64,000 bases of DNA from Paenibacillus bouchesdurhonensis (GCF_900155685.1 NZ_LT732548.1:3363100-3427099), one strand, 5' to 3'; numbered from the stretch's first letter, positions 53,496 through 63,364 are shown. The notes: generated by a model not told the origin, from the letters alone. Numbers and translations are program-made.

Positions 53496-54821
53496 TTAAA
53501 TACGGGTGTCGCTTATAAATGCCTTTAAGCTGTTTAATGCACGATTAGCCAGCGCCTCATTCTTTTCCGCCTTTTTGCGGTAGCGGGTATCGAGCTTGGG
53601 AAATAAACCGAAGTTCGCATTCATGGGCTGGAAATGCTTGAAATCAGCTGTTGTTATATACCTTGCCATGCTGCCAAGAGTCGTATCCTCTGGGAATACG
53701 ATTCCCTCTTGCTCATTTGCAGCTAAAGCTGCATTAATGCCTGCAATCAGTCCTGACGCGGCAGACTCCACGTATCCCTCAACCCCGGTCATTTGCCCGG
53801 CAAAATACAGCGTAGGCCGTTCTTTCAACTGGTATGTCGGCTCCAACAGCTTAGGAGAGTTGATAAATGTGTTGCGATGCATGACGCCATAGCGTACAAA
53901 TTCAGCATTTTCCAAACCGGGGATCATCGAGAATACCCGCTTTTGTTCCCCCCATTTTAGATGGGTCTGAAATCCTACCAGGTTGTAGAGTGTCCCTGCA
54001 GCGTTATCCTGACGCAATTGAACGACCGCATGCGGAAGCTTGCCATCATGGGGATTAACGAGTCCTACCGGCTTCATCGGGCCGAATAGAGCCGTTTGTT
54101 TGCCCCGGCGCATCATAATCTCAATCGGCATACAGCCATCAAAATAAATTTCCTTCTCGAACTCTTTCAGTTCAGCGATTTCTGCATGAATAAGCGCTTC
54201 GTAAAATGCATCGAATTCTTCTTCATTCATCGGGCAATTCAGATAAGCCGCCTCACCTTTGTCATACCTTGAAGCAAGATAAACTTTATTCATGTCAATG
54301 GAGTCCTTCTCCACAATCGGGGCCGCCGCATCGTAGAAATAGAAGTAATCCTCGCTCGTCAGACGCTTGATCTGCTCTGAAAGGGCAGGCGAAGTCAGCG
54401 GCCCCGTAGCGATAATTACGATCCCATCCTGAGGTATTTCTTGTATTTCTTCATTCACGACCTCAACGAGCGGATGCTCTCGCAGCATGCGAGTAATTTC
54501 GCCCGAGAAGCCGTCACGATCAACGGCCAGCGCCCCTCCCGCCGGCACGGCATTCCGATCAGCGGCACCGATCACTAGCGAATCCAGCAGGCGCATCTCT
54601 TCTTTAAGCACCCCTACCGCGTTTGTCAAACTGTTGGCCCGGAGGGAGTTGCTGCAGACGAGCTCGGCAAATTTATCGGTATGGTGTGCTGGCGTCTGCT
54701 GGACAGGACGCATTTCATATAATCTTACAGGGATGCCGCGCTTGGCAATTTGCCAAGCGGCCTCACTTCCAGCAAGCCCTGCTCCTACAACAGTAACTCT
54801 ATTTGATTGCTCCAATCTCAT
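53496..54821 (-). CDS. trmFO: Folate/FAD-dependent tRNA (uracil-54-C5)-methyltransferase TrmFO
   Basis: TrmFO makes m5U54 in tRNA using methylene-tetrahydrofolate. The 441-aa protein has the N-terminal FAD motif [60 protein letters not shown] (the conserved Cys region), and [20 protein letters not shown]. Start ATG 54821 follows GGGGG. In B. subtilis it is followed by codV (xerC); here hslV comes next. Confidence 0.96.
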   Translation of the reverse strand: MRLEQSNRVTVVGAGLAGSEAAWQIAKRGIPVRLYEMRPVQQTPAHHTDKFAELVCSNSLRANSLTNAVGVLKEEMRLLDSLVIGAADRNAVPAGGALAVDRDGFSGEITRMLREHPLVEVVNEEIQEIPQDGIVIIATGPLTSPALSEQIKRLTSEDYFYFYDAAAPIVEKDSIDMNKVYLASRYDKGEAAYLNCPMNEEEFDAFYEALIHAEIAELKEFEKEIYFDGCMPIEIMMRRGKQTALFGPMKPVGLVNPHDGKLPHAVVQLRQDNAAGTLYNLVGFQTHLKWGEQKRVFSMIPGLENAEFVRYGVMHRNTFINSPKLLEPTYQLKERPTLYFAGQMTGVEGYVESAASGLIAGINAALAANEQEGIVFPEDTTLGSMARYITTADFKHFQPMNANFGLFPKLDTRYRKKAEKNEALANRALNSLKAFISDTRI

Positions 54822-54865
54822 TTTACCCCCTAATGCGTGTTCAATGGGTCGATTCTTAATGTTGT

Positions 54866-56965
54866 CTATTCATCGGAGGTATCCTCATTCTCCTCGATTT
54901 GTTCAACATGGTCGCAGGCTGTACATTGCAGCTTGCCTCCTTGTTTATTGCGCTTCTCCACGAGCAGCCCTCCGCATTTCGGGCAAGGCTTTGCAGACGG
55001 CCGATCCCAAGAAACGAAGTCACACTCCGGATAACGATCACATCCGAAGAAGACTCTTCCTTTCTTGCTGCGCCGTTCAACGACATGTCCTTCCTTACAC
55101 TTCGGACAAGTCACGCCGATATCCTTGACGATCGGCTTGGTACTGCGGCAGTCCGGGAATCCGGAACAAGCGAGGAATTTCCCGAATCGCCCTAATTTAT
55201 ATACGAGCGGTTTCCCGCATTTTTCACAAATTTCATCGGAAACCTCATCTTCGATTTCTATTTCCTTCATTTCTTCCTCTGCTACTTCCAGCCGCTTCTC
55301 AAACGACTCATAAAAATCGCTCAATACGCGAACCCAATCCTCGGAGCCCTCTTCGACATTATCGAGATCGTCTTCCATATGGGCGGTAAATTCTACATCC
55401 AGGATTTCAGGGAAAAACTGTTCCATCTGCTCAATGACAAGTTCACCGAGCTCGGTCGGCATAAACTTCTTGTCTTCAATCGCCACATACCCGCGCTTCT
55501 GAATTGTCTCAAGTGTCGGAGCATACGTACTAGGACGTCCTATGCCCAGCTCCTCCAGCGTTTTGACCAAGCGTGCTTCTGTATATCTCGGCGGCGGCTG
55601 AGTGAAATGCTGCTTCGGCTCGATCTCCTCCGTCTGCAGCTCATCGCCAACCTGGAGCGGCGGCAAATACTTGTCGTCATCCGTCGTTCCATCGTCGTTC
55701 CCCTCTACATACACCTTCATAAAGCCGTGAAAGCGGATTTTAGAGCCGACAGCACGGAACGTAGCTTCTCCAGTAGCAATATCGACCGAAAGGGTATCAA
55801 GCACGGCAGAGGCCATCTGGCTAGCCATAAAGCGTTCCCAAATCAGTTTATACAAACGATACTGATCCCGGCTCGTAAAGGATTTCACAGATTCTGGATC
55901 GCGGAGAGCCGATGTAGGACGGATCGCCTCGTGCGCATCCTGGGAGCCCGCTGCTTTCTTCGAATACTGTCGCGGCGATTCCGGCGCGTATTTATCGCCA
56001 TATTTAGCGACAATATATTCCTTCGCTTCCACTTGCGCAGATTCGGCGATACGCGTTGAATCCGTACGCATATAAGTAATCAGACCTACAGTCCCCTCTT
56101 TACCTAGATCAACGCCTTCATACAGCTGCTGAGCAACCGACATCGTCTTCGCCGCACGGAAGTTCAGCTTGCGAGCCGCCTCCTGCTGTAAGGAGCTAGT
56201 CGTAAATGGAGCCGCCGGGTGACGGAGTCGTTCCCTTTCCTTAACGTCTGCAACTTTGAATTTCGCGCCCTCGATGGACTTTAATATCCCTTTTACCTGT
56301 TCCTCGTTAGTCAGCTCCAGCTTCTCACCATGTAATTGGTGGAACTTTGCTTCAAATGAAGAATCCCCCGTCTTCAGCTTGGCTGTGATGCTCCAATACT
56401 CTTCTGGGATAAATGCGGAAATTTCATTCTCCCGATCCATAATAATTTTTACGGCAACCGATTGAACTCTTCCCGCAGACAAACCTTTCTTAACTTTCTT
56501 CCATAGCAAGGGACTAATCTTATAACCAACGAGCCGATCGAGAATCCGCCGGGCTTGTTGGGCATTCACCAGATCCATATTGATTTTGCGCGGTGTTTTG
56601 AACGCGTCCTTGACCGCTTGCTTCGTAATCTCGTTGAATACGACACGACAAGTTTCCGTTTCATCCATATTAAGCGCATGGGCCAAATGCCAGGCTATCG
56701 CTTCCCCTTCACGATCGGGGTCAGCTGCAAGATAAATTTTCTTTACCTTTTTGCTGGCATCCTTCAATTCCTTCAATACAGAACCCTTACCACGGATTGT
56801 TATATACTTTGGACTGAAGTCATTCTCTACTTCAACCCCAATCTGGCTCTTGGGCAAATCGCGAACATGCCCCATTGAAGCTTTCACGATGTATTTGCTG
56901 CCTAAGTATTTGCCGATCGTTTTCGCCTTGGCAGGCGATTCCACGATGACGAGTGAATCCGCCAC
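54866..56965 (-). CDS. topA: DNA topoisomerase I
   Basis: TopA relaxes negative supercoils. The 699-aa protein has the TOPRIM domain ([33 protein letters not shown]), the cleavage domain with catalytic Tyr298 in [14 protein letters not shown], and three C-terminal four-Cys zinc modules ([20 protein letters not shown] with [25 protein letters not shown] with [25 protein letters not shown] with CTAC). Start is GTG 56965 behind AGGAGG. It lies between dprA and trmFO. Confidence 0.98.
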   Translation of the reverse strand: MADSLVIVESPAKAKTIGKYLGSKYIVKASMGHVRDLPKSQIGVEVENDFSPKYITIRGKGSVLKELKDASKKVKKIYLAADPDREGEAIAWHLAHALNMDETETCRVVFNEITKQAVKDAFKTPRKINMDLVNAQQARRILDRLVGYKISPLLWKKVKKGLSAGRVQSVAVKIIMDRENEISAFIPEEYWSITAKLKTGDSSFEAKFHQLHGEKLELTNEEQVKGILKSIEGAKFKVADVKERERLRHPAAPFTTSSLQQEAARKLNFRAAKTMSVAQQLYEGVDLGKEGTVGLITYMRTDSTRIAESAQVEAKEYIVAKYGDKYAPESPRQYSKKAAGSQDAHEAIRPTSALRDPESVKSFTSRDQYRLYKLIWERFMASQMASAVLDTLSVDIATGEATFRAVGSKIRFHGFMKVYVEGNDDGTTDDDKYLPPLQVGDELQTEEIEPKQHFTQPPPRYTEARLVKTLEELGIGRPSTYAPTLETIQKRGYVAIEDKKFMPTELGELVIEQMEQFFPEILDVEFTAHMEDDLDNVEEGSEDWVRVLSDFYESFEKRLEVAEEEMKEIEIEDEVSDEICEKCGKPLVYKLGRFGKFLACSGFPDCRSTKPIVKDIGVTCPKCKEGHVVERRSKKGRVFFGCDRYPECDFVSWDRPSAKPCPKCGGLLVEKRNKQGGKLQCTACDHVEQIEENEDTSDE

Positions 56966-57060
56966 AGGGTCATCCTCCTCTCAAACGTCAAAAGCTAATT
57001 AAGCATTTCTAAAAAAGTCATATAGTCATATTTTATGAACCACTCTCAGTTAGGAATGGA

Positions 57061-58149
57061 CTATATTACCTTATACATAGAACCGGGTAGTTGGATTACC
57101 GCGTTTTTCATGATTAAAGATAACAGAACTGAATGTAAATGTCCAAATTCCCATTCCGTCTTCATGAGCAATTCATCCAGGGTACAAATACTCTGCTCCA
57201 ACATATGGTATATGCGTCGCTCCTCATCTGTCAACTCGTTATTTGATCTGTTTTTTTCCTCTTTTTCCATTAGATTCGGAAGCAAGCCTTCGTACTCTTC
57301 TAAAATATCTCTAGCTTCAACGACCATTTTCGCCCCCTGCTTGATGAGATCGAGCGTGCCCCTGCTCTTGGGCGAAGTTATCGGCCCCGGAACGGCAAAT
57401 ACGTCACGCCCCGCCTCCAATGCAGCGTCTGCCGTTATTAATGAGCCGCTGCGGGCATCCGCCTCCACGACGACCGTCCCAAGCGCTAAACCGGCGATAA
57501 TTCGATTGCGCTGCGGAAATAGCCCCGGGTGCCCGGGGGTCCCCATCGGATATTCCGACAAGATAAGCCCTTGCTCCGCGATCATTCGATATAGAGAAGC
57601 ATTCTCCGGGGGATACGCGACATTAATTGCAGTGCCGAGCACAGCCACCGTCTTCCCCCTGCATTGAAGCGCAGCTTCATGACATCGGCCGTCGATCCCT
57701 CTCGCCAGCCCACTGACGATGACAAGCCCCCGGCGGCAGAGCGACTCTGTCAGTTCAGTGCATACTTTGCGTCCATAAGCAGTTGGAATTCTTGTGCCGA
57801 CTATGGCGATCGAGGGAACAGCCAGCAAATTTATATCTCCAATTCCATACATCACCCAAGGGGGCCGAACGGTTTCCTTCATTAATAGGGGATACTCAGG
57901 ATCGAAAATCGTCACAGCAAATATCCCCATATGTTCCATTTGCCCCGCTCTTTCTTCGATCCAGCTTCTTGTCAATGTTCTAGTCAGCTTCAAAGCAAGC
58001 TCTGCCCCAACTCCGCGCTCCATCCAATCTGCCGGAGTAAAGTCCAAAGCATGCACCCAATTATCGTCCCAGCTTAGCAAATGCTCGATTCGTTTCCAGC
58101 CAAGTCCCGGGCTTTCATGCAACCCAATGAATAGTGATCGCTTGTCCAA
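57061..58149 (-). CDS. dprA: DNA-processing protein DprA
   Basis: DprA loads RecA on incoming single-stranded DNA in transformation. From TTG 58149 the product is 362 aa: an N-terminal SAM-like part (~1-60), the Rossmann-like core with IAIVGTRIPTAYGRKVCTEL, VIVSGLARGIDGRCHEAALQ, KTVAVLGTAINVAYPPENAS and FPQRNRIIAGLALGTVVVEA, DARSGSLITADAALEAGRDV, and a C-terminal winged helix (~290-360). The open frame reaches 58224, but that part crosses a terminator; TTG 58149 is 7 bases after GGGAGG. ATG 58167 is an alternative. Confidence 0.95.
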   Translation of the reverse strand: MDKRSLFIGLHESPGLGWKRIEHLLSWDDNWVHALDFTPADWMERGVGAELALKLTRTLTRSWIEERAGQMEHMGIFAVTIFDPEYPLLMKETVRPPWVMYGIGDINLLAVPSIAIVGTRIPTAYGRKVCTELTESLCRRGLVIVSGLARGIDGRCHEAALQCRGKTVAVLGTAINVAYPPENASLYRMIAEQGLILSEYPMGTPGHPGLFPQRNRIIAGLALGTVVVEADARSGSLITADAALEAGRDVFAVPGPITSPKSRGTLDLIKQGAKMVVEARDILEEYEGLLPNLMEKEEKNRSNNELTDEERRIYHMLEQSICTLDELLMKTEWEFGHLHSVLLSLIMKNAVIQLPGSMYKVI

Positions 58150-58191
58150 TTCCGCGCCTCCCGTCATATAAATGCTTACCCTAAAAATAAG

Positions 58192-58237
58192 CAAAAAAAG
58201 CAACCCTCCTGCCATTTCGGCCAAGAAGGTTGCTTAC
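58192..58237 (-). terminator. Terminator after sucD, also in the dprA leader
   Basis: Minus strand: AAGCAACC pairs with GGTTGCTT, with further pairing inside (CTTGG/CAGGAG side), followed by seven T. It lies downstream of a promoter-like sequence at 58248-58276, so it could act both as the sucCD terminator and as an attenuator for dprA. Confidence 0.85.
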
Positions 58238-58247
58238 CTCTACCCAT

Positions 58248-58276
58248 ATTATAACAAAATCATTTTAGTGTGTCGT
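58248..58276 (-). promoter_or_regulatory. Possible dprA promoter inside the end of sucD
   Basis: Minus strand ACGACA (58271-58276), 17-base spacer, TATAAT (58248-58253) with TG one base upstream of the -10. Predicted start near 58241, immediately before the terminator hairpin. The -35 matches 4 of 6. Confidence 0.5.
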
Positions 58277-59194
58277 GCAGAGATTAAGAATGCCGCGTTC
58301 TTCAAGTACGCTAACTAGTGTAGAACCCATTTCGGAAGGAGTTGGGGCGACCTTGATCCCGCATTCTTCCAACTTGGCAATCTTCTCCTTAGCAGTACCC
58401 TTACCGCCGGAAATGATCGCACCGGCGTGCCCCATTCTTTTCCCCGGAGGCGCAGTCACCCCACCGATAAATCCTACGACAGGTTTGGTCATATTGTCTC
58501 GAATCCATTCCGCAGCCTCTTCTTCGGCCGTTCCGCCGATTTCTCCAATCATGATGACGGCATGCGTGTTGTCATCCTCATTGAAGCGGCGCAGGATATC
58601 AATGAATTCCGATCCTTTGACAGGGTCTCCTCCGATACCTACTGCAGATGATTGGCCAATGCCACGGGTCGTCAGCTGATGAACCGCTTCATAAGTAAGC
58701 GTTCCGCTCCGCGATACTACGCCGACATGGCCTGGCATATGAATGTAGCCCGGCATAATTCCGATTTTACACTCTCCCGGAGTAATAACGCCAGGACAGT
58801 TTGGCCCGATTAATACCGTCTTCTTCCCTTCCATATAACGGGATACTTTGACCATATCAAGAACAGGAATACCTTCAGTGATACAAATAACAAGCTCCAT
58901 TTCCGCTTCAACTGCTTCGAGAATGGAATCTGCAGCAAATGCCGGCGGAACATAGATCACGCTTGCCGTTGCTCCTGTAGCTGCCTTTGCTTCCTTCACC
59001 GTATTGAACACTGGCAAGCTAACCGTCTCGCCGCTCTCCAGCGCGATATCGACCTTGGTGCCGCCTTTGCCCGGCGAAGTTCCGCCAACCATTTGCGTAC
59101 CGTAATCTAGAGCGCCTTTTGCGTGGAATAGGGCTGTTTTCCCTGTTATTCCTTGCGTAATTACTTTCGTATCTTTATCGACCAAAATACTCAT
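58265..59194 (-). CDS. sucD: Succinyl-CoA synthetase, alpha subunit
   Basis: SucD, with SucC, interconverts succinyl-CoA and succinate with substrate-level phosphorylation in the TCA cycle. The 309-aa protein has the CoA-binding Rossmann region ([35 protein letters not shown]) and the phospho-histidine site in [20 protein letters not shown] (His in GHAGAI). It follows sucC by 37 bases and ends just before a terminator. Confidence 0.98.
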   Translation of the reverse strand: MSILVDKDTKVITQGITGKTALFHAKGALDYGTQMVGGTSPGKGGTKVDIALESGETVSLPVFNTVKEAKAATGATASVIYVPPAFAADSILEAVEAEMELVICITEGIPVLDMVKVSRYMEGKKTVLIGPNCPGVITPGECKIGIMPGYIHMPGHVGVVSRSGTLTYEAVHQLTTRGIGQSSAVGIGGDPVKGSEFIDILRRFNEDDNTHAVIMIGEIGGTAEEEAAEWIRDNMTKPVVGFIGGVTAPPGKRMGHAGAIISGGKGTAKEKIAKLEECGIKVAPTPSEMGSTLVSVLEERGILNLCTTH

Positions 59195-59231
59195 CGTTCG
59201 AGCCTCCTCTGATATGGATTGGAAGATTAAA

Positions 59232-60392
59232 TTATGACACTAGTTTGACGATCTTCTGAGCGCCGTCAGCCATGGAATCAGCAGATACGATCGCAAGGCC
59301 CGAATTCGCCAAAATATCCTTCCCGAGCTCGACGTTCGTTCCTTCCAGCCGCACAACAAGCGGACGATCCAGTCCCACCTGCTTCGCAGCCTCTACGATC
59401 CCCGAAGCGATAACATCGCATTTCATGATTCCGCCAAAAATATTGACGAAAATCCCTTTAACCTTTGCATCGGACAAAATAATTTTGAATGCCTCGGTTA
59501 CTTTCTCCGCTGTAGCGCCGCCTCCAACGTCGAGGAAGTTGGCTGGGTCGCCGCCATAATATTTAATAATATCCATCGTAGCCATCGCGAGACCCGCGCC
59601 ATTGACCATGCAGCCAATATTGCCATCCAGAGCAATGTAGCTCAGATCGTATTTCGAGGCTTCGATTTCTTTCTCATCTTCTTCTTCCAAATCGCGGAGC
59701 GCCAAGACATCTTTCTGGCGGAACAACGCGTTGGAATCAAAGTTCAGCTTGGCATCAAGCGCCATCACTTCGCCGTCGCCCGTAACAACAAGCGGGTTAA
59801 TTTCTGCAATAGAGCAATCCTTATCTACAAACGCTTCATACAACGCCAGCATAAACTGAGCCGCTTTGTTCACCAGCTCATTCGGAATATTGATGGCATA
59901 GGCCAATCTGCGAGCCTGGAACGGCTGCAAACCGATGGCCGGATCGACGATTTCCTTGAAAATCTTCTCCGGCGTAGCTGCTGCCACTTCCTCAATTTCC
60001 GTACCGCCTTCTTCCGAAGCCATCAGTACGACGCGTCCCGTTGCCCGGTCAACAACGGCACCGACATAATATTCTTTCTTAATGTCGCAGCCTTGCTCAA
60101 TCAACAAGCGCTTTACTTCCTTGCCCTCGGGGCCCGTCTGATGGGTAACAAGCACTTTACCGAGAATTTCCTCAGCATATGCCCGCACTTCATCCAAATT
60201 TTTAGCTACTTTGACGCCGCCGGCTTTCCCCCGGCCTCCAGCATGAATTTGGGCTTTTACCACAACGACTCCGCTGCCCAATGCTTCGGCTGCTTTCACG
60301 GCTTCATCCACCGTAAAAGCAACTTGTCCCTTCGGCACGGCCACCCCGTATTGCTTCAGGACTTCTTTTCCTTGATATTCATGGATATTCAT
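59232..60392 (-). CDS. sucC: Succinyl-CoA synthetase, beta subunit
   Basis: The 386-aa protein has the ATP-grasp domain ([40 protein letters not shown]) and the C-terminal flavodoxin-like domain with [27 protein letters not shown] and [25 protein letters not shown] precedes ATG 60392. The promoter region carries a cre-like site and an FNR-type palindrome, so expression may respond to carbon source and oxygen. Confidence 0.98.
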   Translation of the reverse strand: MNIHEYQGKEVLKQYGVAVPKGQVAFTVDEAVKAAEALGSGVVVVKAQIHAGGRGKAGGVKVAKNLDEVRAYAEEILGKVLVTHQTGPEGKEVKRLLIEQGCDIKKEYYVGAVVDRATGRVVLMASEEGGTEIEEVAAATPEKIFKEIVDPAIGLQPFQARRLAYAINIPNELVNKAAQFMLALYEAFVDKDCSIAEINPLVVTGDGEVMALDAKLNFDSNALFRQKDVLALRDLEEEDEKEIEASKYDLSYIALDGNIGCMVNGAGLAMATMDIIKYYGGDPANFLDVGGGATAEKVTEAFKIILSDAKVKGIFVNIFGGIMKCDVIASGIVEAAKQVGLDRPLVVRLEGTNVELGKDILANSGLAIVSADSMADGAQKIVKLVS

Positions 60393-60449
60393 TCGTAGAA
60401 TCCTCCTATCAACAGGCGGTTATTAAGGTGAACATATGAAACCCAGATC

Positions 60450-60478
60450 ATTGTACCATGTTTTTAAAACGCTTTCCT
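60450..60478 (-). promoter_or_regulatory. Extended -10 promoter of sucCD
   Basis: Minus strand TGG-TACAAT (-10 at 60450-60455) has the extended -10 TG. The -35 position at a 17-base spacer (AGGAAA) is poor. Predicted start near 60443, giving a ~50-nt leader to the sucC ATG. Confidence 0.55.
60464..60477. promoter_or_regulatory. CcpA cre-like operator overlapping the sucC promoter
   Basis: TTAAAACGCTTTCC matches the cre consensus TGWAARCGYTWNCW at 12 of 14 positions, including the central CG. It lies in the -35/spacer region of the sucC promoter, a location where CcpA would repress. The match is seen; binding is inferred. Confidence 0.5.
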
Positions 60479-60529
60479 TAAAAATTCATTCTTTATACAC
60501 AACTTTTTTTATATCAGTTCGATCTAATT

Positions 60530-60543
60530 TTGATATAGATCAA
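60530..60543. promoter_or_regulatory. Perfect FNR/CRP-type palindrome TTGAT-N4-ATCAA
   Basis: TTGAT-ATAG-ATCAA matches the FNR consensus at all 10 fixed bases, and the symmetry extends by two more base pairs on each side (TTTTGAT/ATCAAAA, 60528-60545). It is centred about 93 bases upstream of the predicted sucC start. Which regulator of the CRP/FNR family binds, if any, is unknown. Confidence 0.5.
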
Positions 60544-60773
60544 AAATTCCCCCTCCCAAATTTAGGAATTCCCATGGAGCAACCGCCTCACCTTATTTCC
60601 CATAAACCTTGAGATTTCAGTAAAACCAGCGCTTTTTCTCTTCCTGCTTTAAATGAATAAAATATATCATATTGAGATAGGTTTCTGTAAAAGCGGCTCT
60701 CCTGCAGCCGTGCAAGTCCATGTAACATTTTTAATAGCTATAGCATGAAACCACTTAAACAAAACTAAATTTC

Positions 60774-60802
60774 TTGACTTTTGATGGCTTTACTTCTAAA
60801 AT
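60774..60802 (+). promoter_or_regulatory. SigA promoter of comM
   Basis: TTGACT (60774-60779), 17-base spacer, TAAAAT (60797-60802). Predicted start near 60809, about 100 bases before comM. Confidence 0.75.
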
Positions 60803-60908
60803 ACGGTCATGAAATTAACGGAAAATTGAGGAAGCACCCTTTTCCTATGTCTGTTTTGGCTTGACATGCGAGCCGACGCAATTTAAAGAGAAAGGGTGTT
60901 CTTTGGTT

Positions 60909-62564
60909 ATGTATAGTAAATTATTCAGCGCTTGTCTATACGGTATAGACGGGAAATTAATCGAGGTCGAGGTGGATTTGTCCAACGGCATTCCACAAAC
61001 GACGGTTGTCGGCTTGCCTGACACGGCGGTGCGGGAGGCTGTAGAGCGTGTAAGATCAGCGATCAAAAACTGCGGGTATACCTTTCCGCTGCAGCGAGTG
61101 ACGATTAATTTGGCCCCAGCCGATTTGCGCAAGGAGGGCTCCGCTTTCGATTTAGCGATTGCACTCGCCATACTTGCTGCCAGCAAGCAAATCGTATTGC
61201 CGGAAAATGAACGGGTTCTCATCATCGGCGAGTTGTCCCTCGATGGGGTGCTCCGCCCTGTCTCTGGCGTCATTTCCATGGTCGATCTCGCCAAGCGCCA
61301 AGGCTTTGGTGCAGTTCTTCTGCCCATGGACAATGCAGAGGAAGCGATGCTGATCAGCGGAATTTCAATTTACGGCTTGAACCATTTAAACGACCTAGCT
61401 GCCACCGTGGATATTTCGAACCCTGAAGGCGAAGCATCTTACCATGGGAAGGCGTTTTCCAAGGAGCATTCAAACAGGAAACAAACCTCGGTCTCGCCGA
61501 AGAATGGGACTTTAGTAATTACATCGTTTAAGCATTTACAAGCCTCAAAAAGAGAGTACTCCAGTTTGCTTTCCCCGAAAACTCCCTCTGTCAAAGACTA
61601 TAGCGATGTGCTTGGACAGCGGCATGTGAAACGAGCCTTAACGATAGCTGCCGCAGGCTGGCACAATATTATGCTCATCGGTCCGCCCGGTACAGGTAAA
61701 ACAATGCTGATCCGCCGCCTTCCTTCCATCTTGCCCGCCCTAACCGAGGAAGAAGCGCTGGAGGTGACGAAAATCTACAGCTCCGCCGGAAATTTTAAAG
61801 AGACAGAGTCGGACTTAATCCGCAGTAGACCTTTTCGCTCCCCTCATCATACGATATCTGCCGCTGGCCTGGTTGGAGGCGGCAGCATACCTAAACCAGG
61901 AGAAGTTAGCCTGTCTCATCACGGCGTACTGTTTCTCGATGAGCTTCCCGAGTTTGCCCGGGGGGCGTTGGAGGTGCTGCGTCAACCGTTGGAGGAACGG
62001 GAGGTAACGATTAGCAGGACGAGGGCGGCATTTACCTTTCCGGCGAATTTTTTGCTTGCCGTTTCTATGAATCCTTGTCCGTGCGGCTATCTCGGAGCCG
62101 AGCCTCCGCTGCCCCGCTGCACCTGTAGTCCGTATCGGGTAGCCCAATACCGTGAACGCATTTCGGGACCTTTGCTGGATCGTATTGATATGCATGTCGA
62201 GGTTCCCAGGCCTGTCAATTGGCAGACAGACCGACAGCCGCTTAGTTCTGGAGAAATGAAAGCTGCGGTGCTGCGTGCGCAGCATATTCAGCAGCAGCGT
62301 TATGCAAAGTTAGAGATAGGCTATAATAGCGAACTTAACGGCAGAGCGCTGCGAAAATACGCCGACATAAGCAGAGAAGCCGAGCAGTTGCTGCAGACCA
62401 CATTTCAAGCCATCGGACTCAGCATGCGGGCCTACGATCGGATTATCAAGCTGTCCAGAACGATAGCGGATGTGGAGGGATCCGCTCGCATCGCTGCAAA
62501 TCATATCGCTGAAGCTATCCAATACCGCCAGCTTGATCGCCAGGTTACCGATAATCTCAACTAG
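60909..62564 (+). CDS. comM: YifB/ComM-family Mg-chelatase-like AAA+ ATPase
   Basis: The 551-aa protein starts MYSKLFSACLYGIDGKLIEV, has the N-terminal Lon-protease-like fold (~1-170, with GLPDTAVREAVERVRSAIKN), then the AAA+ core with Walker A IGPPGTGKTMLIRRLPSILP, RPFRSPHHTISAAGLVGGGS, Walker B GVLFLDELPEFARGALEVLR and a Cys cluster CPCGYLGAEPPLPRCTC. In proteobacteria ComM is a branch-migration helicase that aids natural transformation. ATG 60909 is the family-type start; TTG 60903 is better spaced to AAAGGG and cannot be excluded. It is the only plus-strand gene in the window. Confidence 0.94.
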   Translation: MYSKLFSACLYGIDGKLIEVEVDLSNGIPQTTVVGLPDTAVREAVERVRSAIKNCGYTFPLQRVTINLAPADLRKEGSAFDLAIALAILAASKQIVLPENERVLIIGELSLDGVLRPVSGVISMVDLAKRQGFGAVLLPMDNAEEAMLISGISIYGLNHLNDLAATVDISNPEGEASYHGKAFSKEHSNRKQTSVSPKNGTLVITSFKHLQASKREYSSLLSPKTPSVKDYSDVLGQRHVKRALTIAAAGWHNIMLIGPPGTGKTMLIRRLPSILPALTEEEALEVTKIYSSAGNFKETESDLIRSRPFRSPHHTISAAGLVGGGSIPKPGEVSLSHHGVLFLDELPEFARGALEVLRQPLEEREVTISRTRAAFTFPANFLLAVSMNPCPCGYLGAEPPLPRCTCSPYRVAQYRERISGPLLDRIDMHVEVPRPVNWQTDRQPLSSGEMKAAVLRAQHIQQQRYAKLEIGYNSELNGRALRKYADISREAEQLLQTTFQAIGLSMRAYDRIIKLSRTIADVEGSARIAANHIAEAIQYRQLDRQVTDNLN

Positions 62565-62588
62565 TCCGAATGTTCGCGACAAAGCAGC

Positions 62589-62660
62589 ATAGCCTTGCTG
62601 TCACTGGAAACGGAAGGGAGCTACTGCGCTTCACACCATTTCAAGGGATAGCAAGGCTAT
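62589..62660. terminator. Long-loop inverted repeat between convergent comM and yraN
   Basis: ATAGCCTTGCT (62589-62599) and AGCAAGGCTAT (62650-62660) are perfect 11-base inverted repeats; pairing extends inward by three more pairs, one G-T, leaving a ~44-base loop. There is no good T-run on either side, so it may be a weak bidirectional terminator or a binding site. Confidence 0.45.
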
Positions 62661-62664
62661 TATG

Positions 62665-63063
62665 TTAGAATGCATTTACGATGTGCTCGATCTTGACGAC
62701 CTCGTTCTGTTCCATCCTCACGCCCATAACATCGAACCGGATGATCTCGTTTAATTGATTGGTTTGTTGCAAGTAAACAATCGCCGTTTCTCGGATTTGC
62801 TTCATTTTGCGAGGGGTGACGGATTCTGCTGGTGTCCCGTACTTTTTGCTATGTACGCTCCGGCTTCTCACTTCAACAATAATGATGACGCCTTCTTTCT
62901 TGGCGATGATGTCGATTTCTCCAGAGCGGCAGCGCCAGTTGCGCTTAAGCAGCACATAACCCTGCTCCTGCAAATAGCGGGCCCCCGCCTCCTCCGCTAG
63001 CCGTCCACTTTCTTTTCGCCCGTCCAATCGGCCCGTCCTCTTGTCCTCGGGATTAGTAGTCAT
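62665..63063 (-). CDS. yraN: YraN family protein (UPF0102, endonuclease-like)
   Basis: The 132-aa product has the restriction-endonuclease-like core of this family: GRLAEEAGARYLQEQGYVLL, NWRCRSGEIDIIAKKEGVII, VEVRSR, and a C-terminal IRFDVMGV strand. The E-I-D-x-I and V-E-V-R-x-R elements match the nuclease-type active site. Its cellular role is not established. It overlaps the FlhB-like gene by 11 bases, so it is probably co-translated with it. Confidence 0.92.
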   Translation of the reverse strand: MTTNPEDKRTGRLDGRKESGRLAEEAGARYLQEQGYVLLKRNWRCRSGEIDIIAKKEGVIIIVEVRSRSVHSKKYGTPAESVTPRKMKQIRETAIVYLQQTNQLNEIIRFDVMGVRMEQNEVVKIEHIVNAF

Positions 63064-63364
63064 GAGGCATCCCCTTCTCCGCCTGTTTATCTGTGCGGTA
63101 TATAAAGCTGAGTATCTCGGCTACCAGTGTGTACAGCTCCGGGGGAATTTGCTGATCCAGATCCAGCTTTGAGAGCACCTCGACCAGTGCGGCATCCTCC
63201 TGTACCGGCACGCCGTGCTCTTTGGCTTTTTCCAGTATTTTGTCCGCCAAGTAGCCGCTGCCCTTAGCAGCGACGACTGGGGCATCGCTTTGGGCTGGAT
63301 CGTATTTGAGGGCGACGGCTTTTTTGATTTGATAGGGGCGCAGTTGTTCATTGTTGTCGCTCAT
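63053..63364 (-). CDS. Stand-alone FlhB C-terminal-domain protein (YlqH/FlhX-like)
   Basis: The 103-aa product begins MSDNNEQLRPYQIKKAVALK and then follows the FlhB cytoplasmic domain: AVALKYDPAQSDAPVVAAKG, LADKILEKAKEHGVPVQEDA, LVEVLSKLDLDQQIPPELYT, VAEILSFIYR. It starts just after where the NPTH autocleavage motif would be, so it resembles the cleaved C-terminal fragment of FlhB. B. subtilis has a similar gene, ylqH, between rnhB and sucC. It overlaps the FliK-like gene by 4 bases. Function unknown; interaction with the flagellar export system is plausible. Confidence 0.9.
   Translation of the reverse strand: MSDNNEQLRPYQIKKAVALKYDPAQSDAPVVAAKGSGYLADKILEKAKEHGVPVQEDAALVEVLSKLDLDQQIPPELYTLVAEILSFIYRTDKQAEKGMPHDY

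Larger units (their letters stand above)
60393..60908. other. Divergent intergenic region between sucC and comM
   Basis: About 510 bases without a gene, AT-rich. It holds the sucC promoter and cre-like site (60450-60478), an FNR-type palindrome (60530-60543), a comM promoter (60774-60802) and a ~230-base middle part (60546-60773) in which I see no gene or recognisable RNA. Confidence 0.75.

Noticed and set aside
60690..60722. CGGCT/AGCCG small hairpin in the sucC-comM gap
   Set aside because: 5-bp stem with a 7-base loop and no conserved RNA features; likely chance.
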